Below are positions 1 to 6,153 of a DNA stretch of 14,012 nt, in pieces. Position 1 is the stretch's first letter. Each line of letters begins with the position of its first letter. Origin of the DNA: Coleofasciculus sp. S288. GTDB taxonomy: Bacteria > Cyanobacteriota > Cyanobacteriia > Cyanobacteriales > Coleofasciculaceae. The stretch spans positions 1 to 14,012 of the forward strand of contig JAIUYC010000008.1 of assembly GCA_020216575.1 (NCBI GenBank). The letters run 5' to 3'. The translations under genes were made by a program, and so were the position numbers. Under the pieces are notes generated by a model that was not told the origin of the DNA, made no database searches, and was given only the letters and a program-made list of their open reading frames with translations.

Positions 1-229
1 GACGCGGGAACGGGTGCATCAAATTGTGAAAGCTGCTGGTAAACGAGCTGGAATCAAGGGCAAAGTTTCACCCCACTGGTTGCGCCACGCCCACGCTTCT
101 CATGCTTTAGAACGGGGTGCAAAAATCCATCTAGTCGCTGAAACATTAGGGCATTCCAGCGTCGCTGTTACCAGTCGCTACCTCCATGCCCGTCCGGAAG
201 ATAGTTCCAGTTTGTACTTGCCGGGATAG
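1..229 (+). CDS. Tyrosine recombinase/phage integrase, C-terminal fragment (starts upstream of window)
   Basis: This is the C-terminal catalytic end of a tyrosine site-specific recombinase (XerC/D-like integrase), which cuts and rejoins DNA through a tyrosine-phosphate intermediate. The reading frame is open from base 2 and stops with TAG at 227-229, followed at once by TGA. Visible catalytic motifs are HWLRH (from base 74; His and Arg of box II), LGHSS (around 146-160) with the second His, and SRYLHA, with the nucleophilic Tyr at 179-181. The ending PEDSSSLYLPG after the tyrosine looks like a natural C-terminus. Only about 75 residues lie in the window, so the N-terminal DNA-binding domain and the exact family cannot be seen. 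It may mark the edge of an integrated element. The family call is secure; whether the upstream part is intact is unknown. Confidence 0.9.
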   Translation, partial: TRERVHQIVKAAGKRAGIKGKVSPHWLRHAHASHALERGAKIHLVAETLGHSSVAVTSRYLHARPEDSSSLYLPG

Positions 230-869
230 TGAACCTCCCTATTACTGTCACAGAAGAACTCTTTCCATAACCTATTTTCCCAGACAACAGCCCACCCGGC
301 TCTAACACAGGCAGACATCCTGGGTGCTACCAACTTCCACGAAGCGGCTGACCTAGATGCCAAAATGGGAACGCTAGTCTTGGTGAGCGCAACTCAAAGC
401 GACAACGTTGTCGTTTTTATCCACCTCACGTTTGGCTGTCACTGCCAGTTAATACGTTGCAAAAAAAATAGAGAGTCACGCTTCGCGGCTCTCTCAATCA
501 TCAGGGTGCATCTAATAGTCTTATTATTACGCTTAGGGGGTGAGGTGTGTCACCCCTCATTTGATGAAGAGTTGATAAAATGTGAGTGTGCGATCGGTTC
601 ATCCACCTGTTTAGGATAGAGCGATCGCTCCCCTCTTTCACTTGTAAGTGTGAAGATTTGCGAGGGGCTGGTGAGGGCTTAATCGCTGCTCTGAACAAGA
701 GTGCCAATCTCTCCAACTGTCCTAGCAAGGCTCAAGTCTCCACCACTCTCAATCCAGGTTTTTAACCACAACTGGGTAGACTTTCAAGGAAACTGGTCAC
801 GACAAGCCCTATTGCAACACGGATTTCGGCAAAACTCAGGTTAATCGAAGCACTGTTGCAAAAGGACTT
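230..869. other. Gene-poor stretch, no convincing gene
   Basis: These 640 bases between the recombinase tail and the phosphatidyltransferase hold no gene I can support. The recombinase frame is open again from 233 to 619 (129 codons, in-frame ATG at 365). Its product matches nothing I recognise and becomes Cys- and Leu-rich towards the end, so it is either chance or a decayed gene. Structures present: a minus-strand terminator at 460-494, a HIP1 site at 621-628, a small hairpin CACTT-gt-AAGTG at 639-650, and an 8-bp inverted pair, TTGCAACA (812-819) and TGTTGCAA (854-861). The right arm of that pair abuts the ribosome binding site of the next gene. Confidence 0.5.
460..494 (-). terminator. 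Rho-independent terminator, minus strand
   Basis: Read on the minus strand, AGAGAG (494-489) pairs with CTCTCT (475-470). Further inner pairs (C-G, G-T, C-G, G-C) follow after one mismatch, and the loop is short. The stem is followed by TATTTTTTTT. This is a standard stem plus U-tract. No convincing minus-strand gene lies just upstream of it (bases above 495), so it may be left from a lost gene, end an unseen small RNA, or be part of a repeat. Confidence 0.6.
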
Positions 870-1496
870 ATGAACGACACCAGTGAAATTGCTAAAACCG
901 AACGCTCTCGCTCACGATTGGCGGCAGCGATGCAATTTGTTCCTGCCGCACTCGTCATCCTCCGCTTTTTCATGGGAGTGTTACTACTACTCAATGCGAT
1001 CGATGGCAAGACAGATGCCTGGTTCATTGTTGGGTTTGTGACAGCGTTTCTCTCAGATATCTTTGATGGAGTCATCGCACGTCGTCTCAGTGTTAGTACA
1101 GCTTCCCTGAGAAGGGCTGATAGTTGGGCTGATGTCTGCCTGTATGTTTGCGTTGGAGTCAGTGCCTTTTTGGTGCATCCTGATGTGATTATTGCCTTCT
1201 CTATCGGGTTGTGTGCGGTAGTGGGTATTCAATTGATTTGGTGGGTCGTGAATTTAGCCAAATACGGTCAACCCGCCAGCTATCATACGTATTCAGCCAA
1301 AACCTGGGGAGTCAGTCTGTTTGTTGCCACGATCGCTCTGTTCGGTTTTGGTTATGGTGGATTGACGTTGAGTGTTGCGATCGCAATGGGCATTATTCAC
1401 ACGGTGGAAGAAATTGCGATGACGTTAATCCTTCCTCAGTGGACTCATGATGTATTGAGTATTGTACATGCACTGAGACTGCGCCAATCTTACTGA
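870..1496 (+). CDS. CDP-alcohol phosphatidyltransferase family membrane protein
   Basis: This is a 208-residue integral membrane protein of the CDP-alcohol phosphatidyltransferase family. Members transfer a phosphatidyl group from a CDP-activated lipid to an alcohol, or the reverse type of substrate pair. The family motif D-x2-D-G-x2-A-R-x8-G-x3-D-x3-D is seen as D63, D66, G67, A70, R71, D84 and D88. The invariant second Gly is Leu (L80). All four metal-binding aspartates are kept, so catalysis is possible, but the substrate cannot be named. Hydrophobic helices lie at about 27-43, 51-62, 87-101, 106-128 and 147-185. The start ATG at 870 has AAGGA at 862-866, a short but usable spacing. The gene is followed at 79 bases by the ABM-domain gene on the same strand, possibly co-transcribed. 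Confidence 0.85.
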   Translation: MNDTSEIAKTERSRSRLAAAMQFVPAALVILRFFMGVLLLLNAIDGKTDAWFIVGFVTAFLSDIFDGVIARRLSVSTASLRRADSWADVCLYVCVGVSAFLVHPDVIIAFSIGLCAVVGIQLIWWVVNLAKYGQPASYHTYSAKTWGVSLFVATIALFGFGYGGLTLSVAIAMGIIHTVEEIAMTLILPQWTHDVLSIVHALRLRQSY

Positions 1497-1574
1497 AGAG
1501 AAGGCGATGCTGCTGAGTATCTGCTACTTGATAGCACCTTGTACTATAGTATCCGTGGTCAAAACATCCAGCCC

Positions 1575-1871
1575 ATGATACTAGAGGTTGCCATCCTTGA
1601 TGTTAAGCCCAGTCTGGTTAATGAGTTTGAAACGGCTTTTCAAACAGCTTCAACCATCATTGCCTCGATGCCAGGGTACATCTCTCATGAACTCCAACGT
1701 TGCTTAGAAACTACGAACCGCTATATTCTACTTGTGCGCTGGCATTCGTTAGAAGATCACACCATTGGGTTTCGACAATCGCCAGAGTACCAACAGTGGC
1801 GTTCGTTGTTGCATCACTTCTATGACCCGTTCCCAACAGTGGAACACTATGAGGTCGTTGCTTTTGGCTAA
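1575..1871 (+). CDS. Antibiotic biosynthesis monooxygenase (ABM) domain protein
   Basis: This is a 98-residue single-domain protein of the dimeric alpha-beta barrel ABM/YgiN type. These small cofactor-free or heme-associated oxygenases act on quinones or other aromatics. Family features seen: an N-terminal strand (MILEVAILDVKP), a helix with FETAFQTA, then MPGYISHEL, a strand ending in the conserved YILLVRWHSLEDH, and FRQSPEYQQWRSLL before the last strand EHYEVVAFG. I chose ATG 1575 because the domain begins right there. The frame extends upstream to a TTG at 1539 without a ribosome binding site, which would add an unconserved-looking dozen residues. No clear Shine-Dalgarno is seen for 1575 either. 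The stop TAA (1869-1871) overlaps the stop of the convergent SOUL gene. The substrate is unknown. Confidence 0.82.
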   Translation: MILEVAILDVKPSLVNEFETAFQTASTIIASMPGYISHELQRCLETTNRYILLVRWHSLEDHTIGFRQSPEYQQWRSLLHHFYDPFPTVEHYEVVAFG

Positions 1872-2506
1872 CCATCTACCCGACGAATTGGAATTTGGAT
1901 TTCACTGCGCTTGGCAGGTTCGGGGACATAGGGAGCATCGTAGAAGAAGCGGCGAGGTGAACCGACGACAGTCCACTCCGGGTGCTGCGCTAACCACTCC
2001 CGTAAGCGCTCTATGTTCTTTTGGTAGCTGGAGTAATCGTAACTGCCTTTTAGCCCAAGGCTGATGACTGTCATGGGTGCAATGTCTTCTACCTGAATGT
2101 TTTGTGCAATCTGTTGAGGGTAGATGTCAGTGCTGCGGTAGAGGAATGAAACAAGCGCTTCACCCCGTTCATCGGGTGCGCCCATCTCACTGGCTTCCAG
2201 AGTGCTAGCTGGATAACGGGTTTCTACCGGAGCCGTCATGGAGATATTGTTAGAGCTGATGTGGCGGTAGAGAGGGTCAAATGCTCTGTTTGCTGCCATT
2301 GACAGTTCTCCTGAGTAGCGAACTGTGGCAGAACGGTATGCGGGATATTGTTTGACTTCAATTTGCCCTTCTGGTGTTGGAGGGGGAAATCCTTCTGGCA
2401 AGGGAGCAGCAGTAGCACTGTAGGCGAAAAATGCGATCGCTACCACTGCTAGGATTCCTACGGGTAATAGTATGTTCTCTAGCTTCACAGGAACCTCAAA
2501 ATTCAT
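1868..2506 (-). CDS. SOUL family heme-binding protein
   Basis: This is a 212-residue SOUL/HEBP-family protein. The family binds tetrapyrroles such as heme and is common in cyanobacteria and plastids; its cellular role is unsettled. Residues about 11-31 (ILLPVGILAVVAIAFFAYS) form one hydrophobic helix acting as membrane anchor or uncleaved signal, followed by a Pro-rich linker. The SOUL fold then runs from IEVKQYPAYRSATVRYSG to the end. Typical features are the repeated-motif core, ISMTAPVETRYP (the usual MTxPV motif), VSFLYR, and the end-domain RLREWLAQHPEWTVVGSPRRFFYDAPYVP. The start ATG at 2506 is preceded by a weak TAGG. The gene is monocistronic, about 100 bases from the HNH gene on the same strand, and overlaps the ABM gene tail-to-tail by 4 bases. 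Confidence 0.9.
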   Translation of the reverse strand: MNFEVPVKLENILLPVGILAVVAIAFFAYSATAAPLPEGFPPPTPEGQIEVKQYPAYRSATVRYSGELSMAANRAFDPLYRHISSNNISMTAPVETRYPASTLEASEMGAPDERGEALVSFLYRSTDIYPQQIAQNIQVEDIAPMTVISLGLKGSYDYSSYQKNIERLREWLAQHPEWTVVGSPRRFFYDAPYVPEPAKRSEIQIPIRRVDG

Positions 2507-2606
2507 CCTATTCTAAGTCTGGCAGTTTTTCACGGGGGCAGGCGTTTACCTTCCTGGCACAGCGCAATCATGCGATCGCAATTCTCTCGATACAGCACTT
2601 CTTCGC

Positions 2607-3035
2607 TCACTCAAATTTTGGTGGATGTTCCCCTACCTTCACCCACATCCGACGCACCCGAATCAACTGGGGACGATTCATCTTCAATGCAGTAATCGTT
2701 GCTCGACCAATAGGTGTCAATCCTACTAACTCTGTCCCATCCTCACTCCACGTAAAATGCTCCTCCCACACTTGATGATGGGGATGAAACAAAGGAACTG
2801 TCTGCTGGGTAATGGGGTCTAGTGCTGTTTGCAGAGTAGCTTTGTAGCGATTACAGGTAGGACAGGAGAGGCAGAGATTCTGGAAAATTGTCTCTCCACC
2901 AGCCGAACGGGGGAGAATGTGTTCAAATTCAAAAATTGCAACCGTCAGAGCTTCAGCCGTGCGGCAATAGGCGCAGCAATCCCTAAAATGGGTACGAATT
3001 TGTCGCTGTAACTCAGCAGGAATATAAGCGCTCAC
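2607..3035 (-). CDS. HNH endonuclease
   Basis: This is a 142-residue HNH nuclease. A zinc-binding scaffold C21-x2-C24 and C58-x2-C61 frames the nuclease core. The core has EHILPRSAGG (H39, catalytic general base) and NLCLSCPTCNRYK (N53 and N62). The C-terminal part is a family-specific extension (LVGLTPIGRATITALKMNR). The start is GTG at 3035-3033, inside the GTGA that also carries the TGA stop of the upstream gene, so the two proteins are translationally coupled. Such HNH genes recur in cyanobacterial genomes with a small Phd-like upstream gene. That suggests a regulated nuclease, toxin-antitoxin-like or defensive, but the DNA target and toxicity are not visible from sequence. Confidence 0.9.
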   Translation of the reverse strand: MSAYIPAELQRQIRTHFRDCCAYCRTAEALTVAIFEFEHILPRSAGGETIFQNLCLSCPTCNRYKATLQTALDPITQQTVPLFHPHHQVWEEHFTWSEDGTELVGLTPIGRATITALKMNRPQLIRVRRMWVKVGEHPPKFE

Positions 3036-3376
3036 GCCACCGTTGCCACTGTTTCTAGGCAGTGCAGAGTATATCTAGCTCTGGTTTTGAGGATTGTTAG
3101 TTGATCGACTTGTGCTAGGAGACGGTCTAGATTTGCAACTTCGTCGGCAGAGAGTTGAGATTGTGCATTTTGAACTAGCAAATCGTTCAATTGATTTTGT
3201 GCGGCGGGAGCGAGCAGACTATCGGCTAACGCTTGCAGCTCATCTCGGCTTAAGCCAATTAAGCATTCTTCATCTAGAGCTAATGGGTTCGCTAATCGAT
3301 TGTAGGCTTCCAAATCTAACAAGACGCCAACTCGCTCCCCCTGCTCGTTGGTAATGTAACGCACTTGCTCAGACAT
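3032..3376 (-). CDS. Antitoxin-like protein paired with HNH nuclease
   Basis: This 114-residue protein has the N-terminus MSEQVRYITNEQGERVGVLLDLEAYNRL, which looks like the Phd/YefM-type fold: a strand, a turn at NEQGERVGV, a strand and a helix at the conserved LEAYNRL. The rest is Leu- and Ala-rich amphipathic helix (LSRDELQALADSLLA, ADEVANLDRLLAQVDQLTILKTRARYTL), fitting dimerisation or toxin capture. It overlaps the HNH gene by 4 bases (GTGA at 3035-3032) and precedes it, the usual antitoxin-first order. The start ATG at 3376 has an AGAGAG-type site about 7 bases upstream. Function as an antitoxin is inferred from N-terminal appearance and context; a chaperone or regulator of the nuclease is an alternative. 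Confidence 0.7.
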   Translation of the reverse strand: MSEQVRYITNEQGERVGVLLDLEAYNRLANPLALDEECLIGLSRDELQALADSLLAPAAQNQLNDLLVQNAQSQLSADEVANLDRLLAQVDQLTILKTRARYTLHCLETVATVA

Positions 3377-3681
3377 GGGTTTTCTCTCTGTTGGTCTTTG
3401 GATTCATCGTAGCTTATGGGAGTGAGGGCGATCGCTTCTCGCACTGCTTCAGCTTTGGGAGAGTGGACTTTGAGGAGGATGGTGCGATCAAATAGGGACA
3501 ATCAGGGCATCTTCTGGGCGGTAAGACATCCCCAGCTATGACAAGCCAGATTGAGCCTGATGCTAGCATAAAGCCAGCTACTGTGGGCATACTGTAGGCA
3601 ATTCCTTGACAAGGTGACAAGATAGCGCAAAAGCCGTATCATTTGTTGAATTTACCAACAATAGATTTGTTTTAAAATCTT
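3377..3681. other. Intergenic region between divergent genes, with inverted repeats near the ATPase start
   Basis: This 305-base region separates the minus-strand antitoxin/HNH pair from the plus-strand ATPase pair. It holds a HIP1 site (3428-3435) and no gene I can support; short minus-strand frames here have no recognisable product. Just upstream of the ATPase start lie two short inverted repeats. TTGTTG (3643-3648) faces CAACAA (3656-3661) across 7 bases. AGATTT (3663-3668) faces AAATCT (3675-3680) across 6 bases and ends two bases before the ATG. The composition switches to A+T-rich from about 3640. The repeats may be operator or promoter sequence; TTAAAAT at 3672-3678 is a possible -10 element. 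Confidence 0.4.
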
Positions 3682-4986
3682 ATGAATCAACCAATTCTTC
3701 GTTTTCTTGCTACTAAAAATTATAAAAATCTTTGTTTAGATAAACAGGTTAATCTAAATAAGCTCAATATATTTATAGGTTCAAACGGTTCAGGTAAGAG
3801 CAATTTTATCAGTTGCTTAAAATTTTTAAAAGATTGCCTGACTACTATTCCTGATGAAAGCAGGGGTGTCAGTAGTTTTGAGGATGCGGTTACCCAAATT
3901 GGTGGCAATAGGATTTTAGATGGTAATGTTGAGAGTCCTGCTATAGTAAGCATCTCATATTGTTTTTCAGAAATTTCCCAGACTGGTGATCCCAAAAAAG
4001 ATAGTGGAATTTTTGTCTTAAATATCTATGTAGACAAAAAAACACGAGTTAGTATTGCAGAGGAATATTTATATAGTGGAGAAGATTTGCATGATTTAGG
4101 ATTATCTTCACCTTTTTACTATTATAAGTTTCATAATAGGCAAGCTGGTAAAGGAGCTGTATCTGTATATGCTAATCCCGGTCAATATTCATCAACTCGT
4201 TTTGAACCTTTAGAAAATATCCCTATCAACTCCTTGGGTCTTGTTGCTATCCCTAGACTGCTTGAATCTAGCCAATTAACCCCTGAGAGTACACCGATTT
4301 ATAAAATTAGAAGAGAGCTTGTAGACTCGATTTCAAAATGGCAATTTTACAATGCTAATAATATGGATTTAAATAAAATTAGAATAGCAGAACCACAAAT
4401 AGGTAGAAGTGATATTTATCTGTCTTCATCTGGAGATAATTTACCGTTGGTTTTGGATAACTTAAACCAACAAAATATCGATTTTGAGGACAGTATTAAT
4501 GAGGCGATGAAGTCAATATTACCAAAAACTCGTCGTCTTAGACCTATACGTTCTGGTCGTTTGTCTCTCACTATAGAATGGTATTTTGATGGTATAAGTG
4601 AACCTTTCTATCTGAATGAAATGTCGGATGGAACTGTTAGGATGCTGTGTTGGGCTACTATATTAAATTCTCCACTTTGTCCTTCATTGCTAGTTATTGA
4701 TGAACCCGAATTAGGATTGCACGTATCATGGATGCCAATTTTAGCTGAATGGATAAAACAGGCTGCGGCAAAAATCCAAGTAATTGTTACTACACATAGC
4801 CCTGACCTTTTGGATCATTTTACGGATTGCTTAGAGAATGTTCTTTGTTTTTCTTCAGAAAATAGAACACACTTCTCCATCAAACCTCTTTCAAAACAAA
4901 TGCTGGCTCAAAAACTTGAAGAGGGATGGCAATTAGGTGACCTATACCGTGTTGGCGATCCAAGTATTGGAGGTTGGCCGTGGTAG
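3682..4986 (+). CDS. AAA_21/OLD-like ATP-binding protein (ABC-type ATPase), probable defence ATPase
   Basis: This 434-residue SMC/ABC-like ATPase is of the AAA_21 (PF13304-like) type seen in OLD, AbiL/RloA-type and PARIS-type defence systems. It has Walker A GSNGSGKSN (33-41, K39, S40), a long family-specific insert (about 60-290), the ABC-signature-like EMSDGTVRML (313-322), and Walker B LLVIDEPELGLH (336-347; D340 with catalytic E341). A switch histidine sits in VTTHSPDLL (H372). The C-terminal LGDLYRVGDPSIGGWPW is typical of stand-alone ATPases of this group that lack a fused TOPRIM domain. The start ATG at 3682 lacks a Shine-Dalgarno, and inverted repeats sit directly before it. The partner gene overlaps its end. 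Codons are A+T-rich (17 G+C in the 60 bases 4021-4080) and no HIP1 site occurs, so it was probably acquired laterally. Confidence 0.88.
   Translation: MNQPILRFLATKNYKNLCLDKQVNLNKLNIFIGSNGSGKSNFISCLKFLKDCLTTIPDESRGVSSFEDAVTQIGGNRILDGNVESPAIVSISYCFSEISQTGDPKKDSGIFVLNIYVDKKTRVSIAEEYLYSGEDLHDLGLSSPFYYYKFHNRQAGKGAVSVYANPGQYSSTRFEPLENIPINSLGLVAIPRLLESSQLTPESTPIYKIRRELVDSISKWQFYNANNMDLNKIRIAEPQIGRSDIYLSSSGDNLPLVLDNLNQQNIDFEDSINEAMKSILPKTRRLRPIRSGRLSLTIEWYFDGISEPFYLNEMSDGTVRMLCWATILNSPLCPSLLVIDEPELGLHVSWMPILAEWIKQAAAKIQVIVTTHSPDLLDHFTDCLENVLCFSSENRTHFSIKPLSKQMLAQKLEEGWQLGDLYRVGDPSIGGWPW
4969..4973 (+). promoter_or_regulatory. Ribosome binding site deciding the start of the DUF4276-like gene
   Basis: GGAGG lies inside the end of the ATPase gene. 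The frame of the second gene offers TTG at 4974 (0 bases away), GTG at 4980 (6 bases) and GTG at 4986 (12 bases). The 6-base spacing favours GTG 4980, giving a 7-base overlap with the ATPase stop codon and tight translational coupling. Confidence 0.65.
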
Positions 4987-5693
4987 TGTGGGTTTTCGCT
5001 GGAGGTGGTGAAGCTGAAGTTGCAGGATTAATTCCTTTTCTAGAAAAAATTTTTCCTGGGTGTATATTTACACGAAAAACACCACCCATTCAAAAACCAG
5101 GTCCCAAGTATAATAAGGCAATCGGTTATGGAAGAACAGGTAAGAGCTTAATTGAGCAAATTAAGGAGGAATTACGGATTGCCTTAAGGAATGAACCAAA
5201 TATATGCAACCTTATTTTAGTATTTGATGATTTGGATTGTCGCGATCCCGTAAAACAAAGACAGAAAATATTGCAAGAACTCTCTCAAATACCAGAATGT
5301 GCTGAGATTGATAAATTTGTTGGGTTTGCTGCACCTGAACTTGAAGCTTGGATTATTGCTGATTGGAATAATTCGCTGGCTAAAAATTCAGCTTTTCGAG
5401 GCAGACATCAGCATATGCGTTGGTGGCTGAGTACACAAAAGCATCTTCCTTTTGATGATCCAGAATCATTTAGTGAGTACGATGAAGAAAGAGATTGTTG
5501 TCGGGTGAAACTCTCAGATGCACTAATTGAATCCACTGAAAAAGGTGAAACTAACTGCGATAAGCCACGTTTTAATAAAAGATTGCATACCCCTTTGTTG
5601 TTGAGAGAAATCAATCCCAATGAAGTACAACGAAAATGTCCTTTGTTTCGCGAAATGTATAACTATCTTAATGATTTTTGTAGTTCTTTATAA
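4980..5693 (+). CDS. DUF4276-like (TOPRIM-fold) effector partner of the AAA ATPase
   Basis: This 237-residue protein resembles the DUF4276 family, small TOPRIM-like proteins encoded next to AAA_21 ATPases. Supporting motifs, numbered from GTG 4980: an opening strand then GGGEAE (8-13), LILVFDDLDCRD (78-89), which carries the TOPRIM-type acidic pair D84 and D86, and the family-typical APELEAWIIAD (118-128). The usual first acidic residue of a VEG-type motif appears to be Ala (A7), with Glu at 11 and 13. TOPRIM enzymes are metal-dependent nucleases or primases, so the likely role is a nuclease effector driven or held in check by the ATPase. The C-terminal part (FDDPESFSEYD to the end) is typical charged sequence of unknown role. 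It shares the low G+C content of the ATPase gene. No terminator is evident before the repeat at 5730. Confidence 0.75.
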   Translation: MVVWVFAGGGEAEVAGLIPFLEKIFPGCIFTRKTPPIQKPGPKYNKAIGYGRTGKSLIEQIKEELRIALRNEPNICNLILVFDDLDCRDPVKQRQKILQELSQIPECAEIDKFVGFAAPELEAWIIADWNNSLAKNSAFRGRHQHMRWWLSTQKHLPFDDPESFSEYDEERDCCRVKLSDALIESTEKGETNCDKPRFNKRLHTPLLLREINPNEVQRKCPLFREMYNYLNDFCSSL

Positions 5694-5729
5694 GTAAAAG
5701 GGTGTGGTCAAAACCTATTTCGGTAGGCT

Positions 5730-5797
5730 GTAACCTCACATCTTGCACCAAGCCCTCAAACTAGAAGTCTGGGGAACCATACAAACCAAGTCCGCCT
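5730..5797 (+). repeat. Left half of a palindromic (MITE-like) intergenic repeat, interrupted by IS110
   Basis: This is the left part of a palindromic repeat split by the insertion sequence. It begins with an end motif ATCTTGCACC (5740-5749), preceded by GTAACCTCAC. It then has ATACAAAC (5779-5786) and the hairpin arm AAGTCCGC (5788-5795), and ends at the insertion dinucleotide CT (5796-5797). The same motifs in reverse complement and mirrored order occur at 7200-7287. Joining the two halves gives one element of about 150 bases with inverted ends. The region 5750-5778, between end motif and ATACAAAC, has diverged from the right half. Confidence 0.65.
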
Positions 5798-5811
5798 GGT
5801 ATTGTTCTTAC

Positions 5812-6110
5812 CAACAGCGATCGGAAAACAGACCGTAAGTCCGCCAGGATGTTCTCAGTCCGTCGCGTAGATAGGTCAATTCTGACGATGTCATGAAAGT
5901 AGTTGTATGGAGGAGGATGCGATCGCAAAAAGCACAACAACAGGAAAAATAAGTAGGATAACCCAGACAGGTATCACCAACAGACCGCAAATCAGTCCGC
6001 AAAGGCAAAAAGCTTGAGCGTTGAACGGTCATCTCAAAAGCCTGCGACAACGAAGAGAATAGAGAGCCATGAGCTCGGATACCAGGAAGTGTAGGCGACC
6101 GCAGGAAAAC
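5812..6110 (+). ncRNA. Predicted IS110 bridge RNA (target- and donor-binding loops)
   Basis: IS110-group elements encode a bridge RNA in the noncoding left end that pairs with target and donor DNA. A donor-binding loop can be read at 6041-6105. Its outer stem is CCTGCG (6041-6046) with CGCAGG (6100-6105), and its apical stem is GAGC (6064-6067) with GCTC (6073-6076). In the internal loop, AGAGAAT (6054-6060) equals the right-end bases 7189-7195, and ATACCAG (6079-6085) is the exact complement of CTGGTAT at the left junction (5796-5802). A target-binding loop is less certain. AAGTCCGCC (5837-5845) equals the left flank 5788-5796, and AGTCCGCAAAG (5993-6003) complements the right flank 7196-7206 with one mismatch. 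Stem GACCGT (5831-5836) with ACGGTC (6025-6030) encloses both. The 5' end is placed from the predicted circle-junction promoter; the 3' end is approximate. Confidence 0.65.
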
Positions 6111-6139
6111 TGATGCCGTCAATGGGTAAATCCGATTAT

Positions 6140-6144
6140 GGAGG
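6140..6144 (+). promoter_or_regulatory. Ribosome binding site of the IS110 transposase
   Basis: GGAGG is 9 bases before the ATG at 6154. It supports this start, which also places the conserved VGVDIAK motif at residues 6-12. Confidence 0.7.
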
Positions 6145-6153
6145 TCAAGTATA

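Noticed and set aside
1539..1574. Longer ABM protein from TTG 1539
   Set aside because: No ribosome binding site, a rare start codon, and the ABM fold starts at Met 1575.
3316..3620. Small minus-strand frames upstream of the antitoxin-like gene
   Set aside because: They run into the antitoxin gene in another frame or consist of Pro/Ser/Cys-rich sequence with no recognisable domain. No good ribosome binding site was seen.
5788..6001. CRISPR-like repeats (several AGTCCGC copies)
   Set aside because: Spacing is irregular and copies are only 6-9 bases long. They are explained as hairpin target plus RNA guide matches.
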